Of a stretch of DNA of 17,085 nucleotides, positions 15,543 through 17,085 are shown in pieces. The translations under genes were made by a program, and so were the position numbers. The DNA is from Solimonas sp040391865 (lineage in GTDB: Bacteria > Pseudomonadota > Gammaproteobacteria > Nevskiales > Nevskiaceae), in the NCBI GenBank assembly GCA_040391865.1, contig JBEBWZ010000072.1, forward strand, positions 1 to 17,085. Direction: 5' to 3'. A model generated the notes under the pieces. It had not been told where the DNA came from. It made no database searches and saw only the letters and a list, made by a program, of their open reading frames with translations. Each line of letters opens with the position of its first letter. Within the stretch, counting starts at the first letter, position 1.

Positions 15543-15568
15543 TTATTGGGCATCAAAGTCCCGAATAA
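15543..15568. promoter_or_regulatory. Inverted repeat in the pirin/LysR spacer, candidate LysR operator
   Basis: TTATTGGG at 15543-15550 mirrors CCGAATAA at 15561-15568, with 7 of 8 positions pairing and 10 bases between. It sits 17 bp before the LysR start and 68 bp before the pirin start. LysR proteins usually bind such AT-rich dyads near their own promoter, so it is a good candidate site; binding is inferred. Confidence 0.45.
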
Positions 15569-15585
15569 GGAACGATGAGCGCCCC

Positions 15586-16527
15586 GTGCAGGACCTCAAC
15601 GATCTGTATTACTTCACCCTGGTGGTTGAGCACGGCGGCTTCGCAGCGGCCGGCCGCGCGCTGGGCATGCCCAAATCCAAGCTCAGCCGCCGTATCGCCG
15701 CGCTGGAGGAACGTCTGGGGGTGCGTCTGATCCAGCGCTCGACGCGCCGCTTCACCGTCACCGACATCGGCCAGGCGTACTACCGTCACTGTGTGGCGAT
15801 GCGGGTCGAAGCCGAAGCCGCGCAGGAAATGATCGAACGCAGCCGCGCCGAGCCGCAGGGCCTGATCCGGCTCAGCTGTCCGGTGGCGCTGCTCAACTAT
15901 CAGGTCGGCGAGATGCTCGCACGCTATCTGGCGCGCTGCCCGCGCGTGCAGTTGCAGCTGGAAAGCACCAACCGGCGCGTCGACGTCATCCGCGAAGGCT
16001 TCGATCTGGCCCTGCGGGTGCGCTTCCCGCCGCTGGAGGATTCCGACCTGGTACTGCGCGTCCTTGGCGAAAGCCATCAGCGCCTGGTCGCGCATCCGCG
16101 ACTGCTGCAAGCCTTCACCCAGACGCCCGGCCCGGCCGACCTCAGCCAGCTGCCAAGCCTGGACTGGGAGCGCCCGGAAAATGAAATGGCCTGGTGCCTC
16201 GACGGCCCGGGTGGCGCGACTGCGCGCATCCATCACCAGCCGCGCTACGTCACCGACGATCTGGTAGCCCTGCGCATCGCCGCCCTTGAGGGGCTCGGCG
16301 TGGTGCAACTGCCGACGATGATGGTGCGCGAGGACCTGCTCAAGGGCGATCTGGTCAACGTCCTGCCCGATTGGGCGCCGCGTAGCGGCATCGTCCACGC
16401 GCTGTTCCCGTCCCGTCGCGGACTGCTGCCGTCAGTGCGCAGCCTGATCGATTTTCTCGCCGAGGAGTTTGCCGCGCTGGGCCGCCTGGAGCAGGCCTCG
16501 CAGAACGTCACTGCGCAGCCGGCATAG
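15586..16527 (+). CDS. LysR-family transcriptional regulator
   Basis: This 313-residue regulator has the winged helix-turn-helix at the N-terminus (LNDLYYFTLVVEHGGFAAAGRALGMPKSKLSRRIAALEERLGVRLIQRSTR) and an effector-binding domain from about residue 90 (LIRLSCPVALLNYQVGEMLARY, then the variable C-terminal lobe). It belongs to the common CrgA/AaeR-like LysR branch. I place the start at the GTG at 15586 because the family begins with this DLNDLYYF segment and no in-frame ATG or TTG lies close upstream. The ribosome binding site is imperfect, with AAGGAA 13 bases away, so translation may be weak. The divergent pirin gene is the likely target, with self-repression through the dyad at 15543-15568 probable. 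The effector is unknown. The frame continues upstream to 14848, but that part overlaps the pirin gene and is not real. Confidence 0.92.
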   Translation: MQDLNDLYYFTLVVEHGGFAAAGRALGMPKSKLSRRIAALEERLGVRLIQRSTRRFTVTDIGQAYYRHCVAMRVEAEAAQEMIERSRAEPQGLIRLSCPVALLNYQVGEMLARYLARCPRVQLQLESTNRRVDVIREGFDLALRVRFPPLEDSDLVLRVLGESHQRLVAHPRLLQAFTQTPGPADLSQLPSLDWERPENEMAWCLDGPGGATARIHHQPRYVTDDLVALRIAALEGLGVVQLPTMMVREDLLKGDLVNVLPDWAPRSGIVHALFPSRRGLLPSVRSLIDFLAEEFAALGRLEQASQNVTAQPA

Positions 16528-16781
16528 TTCTGCATGCGCCATGCTGCGACTCAACCGCACATGGATTTCATTGCATGTAGCGCCCGGCCCGAGTTCAGTG
16601 AAGTACTTGCTGATCCTCAAGACTCAGCCCTTGCTTGCGGGGTTAACGCAAAATTGACCGCGCCGCACAGACATGAGCCGGCGTATCGGGTGTTCATTAA
16701 TCTGTTCTCGAGCAGAAATCAGTCGCCAAAACGGGCGCTCAATGCCCTACCCAGCCTCTGACGCGGTGAAGACCGCGCTTC
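16528..16781. other. Spacer without a convincing gene
   Basis: The 254 bp between the convergent LysR and XRE genes look less GC-rich than their surroundings (for example TTAACGCAAAATTGACC and CATTAATCTG). A 75-codon frame at 16534-16761 has no recognisable motif or ribosome binding site. I see no tRNA, repeat or transposon end, apart from the small stem beside the XRE stop codon. Confidence 0.5.
16762..16777 (-). terminator. Small stem-loop just after the XRE gene
   Basis: CGCGGT at 16762-16767 pairs with ACCGCG at 16772-16777; read on the minus strand the loop is CTTC. It begins 4 bases after the TAA of the XRE gene. The tight loop supports a real stem, but no T-run follows, so termination is uncertain. 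Confidence 0.35.
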
Positions 16782-17021
16782 TTAAGCCCGCTTCAGTTCC
16801 TGAAGCATTGCGTACGGTTGAATCTGCAGCGCGACGGCAAGCTTGGCGACATTCTCGATGCCGAAGTTCACCTCGCCTCGCTCGATCGCGCCGATGTAGT
16901 TCCGATGTAGGCCTGCCTTCTCGGCAAGTTCTTCCTGGGACCACCCCCTGCGTCTTCGTTCCATACGAACGTTCTCCGCAATGATGGTCCTCAACGCCTG
17001 TTCTGGTGAGATTTTTCGCAT
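16782..17021 (-). CDS. Small XRE-family helix-turn-helix regulator
   Basis: This 79-residue protein is essentially one HTH_3 (Cro/C1-type) domain. RMERRRRGWSQEELAEKAGLHRNYIGAIERGEVNFGIENVAKLAVAL covers all five helices, with SQEELAEKAG as helix 2 and LHRNYIGAIERGE as the recognition helix region. Such solitary proteins bind DNA as dimers and usually control themselves or a nearby gene. The size is like the controller proteins of type II restriction systems, but no restriction or methylase gene follows on its strand within the window. The ATG at 17021 has only a weak ribosome binding site (CTGGG). Its 64-bp upstream region to the window edge holds two GTGTA..GAAC half-sites that could be its operator. 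The target is unknown. Confidence 0.87.
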   Translation of the reverse strand: MRKISPEQALRTIIAENVRMERRRRGWSQEELAEKAGLHRNYIGAIERGEVNFGIENVAKLAVALQIQPYAMLQELKRA

Positions 17022-17085
17022 GGCCCAGCGTCGTGCTGGAGCCCCTTGCAGTTCTACACACGATCATGTTCATATACACTTCATT

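Noticed and set aside
14848..15585. A long upstream extension of the LysR frame
   Set aside because: It overlaps the pirin gene on the other strand and the divergent regulatory spacer; the LysR domain starts normally at 15586.
16782..17021. A restriction-modification controller protein
   Set aside because: Size and fold fit, but no restriction or methylase gene follows on its strand, and I found no convincing C-box; only the edge of the upstream region is visible.

Overview
The window is about 17 kb of GC-rich bacterial chromosome with 14 protein genes, all but one complete. The protein types (OprP/OprO-type porin, DctA, hybrid sensor kinase with a LuxR-type regulator, lipobox lipoproteins, pirin/LysR pair) point to a Gram-negative proteobacterium. 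A gammaproteobacterium of the Nevskiales, Xanthomonadales or Pseudomonadales type is my best guess, but the sequence alone does not settle it. I see no rRNA, tRNA, CRISPR array, phage gene or transposase.

Left part (1-4107): the N-terminal half of an AraC-type regulator runs off the left edge and is divergent from an unrecognised secreted protein (587-1339). A DUF2024 protein (1518-1787) and a YggS-type PLP-binding protein with a TTG start (1877-2656) follow. A convergent two-gene minus-strand unit comes next: a YciI/DGPF protein (4107-3757), then a YdjM-type membrane metal-dependent hydrolase (3746-2664).

Central part (4190-14536) looks like one physiological unit. A likely operon encodes a secreted alpha/beta hydrolase, an OprP-type porin and an unrecognised lipoprotein. 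A perfect hairpin follows, then a NarL/LuxR-type response regulator and a second alpha/beta hydrolase made as a lipoprotein. A 145-bp repeat element with nested inverted repeats separates these from a convergent hybrid histidine kinase (DctB-like periplasmic sensor, PAS, kinase core, receiver). That kinase gene is divergent from dctA. The most informative signal is a pair of matching sites with two 7-base half-sites 2 bp apart (TAACACC-AA-GGTGTTA at 4190-4205; TAGCGCT-AA-GGTGTTA at 13115-13130). Each abuts a candidate -35 box, one upstream of the esterase-porin operon and one upstream of dctA. This spacing is known for NarL-type regulators, so the local two-component system probably controls both units. 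I infer a module in which surface or secreted hydrolases release an acidic product, the porin and DctA import it, and the kinase senses it.

Right part (14608-17085): a pirin-family protein is divergent from a LysR regulator across a short spacer that holds an inverted repeat. About 250 bp without a convincing gene follow, then a small XRE-type regulator on the minus strand.
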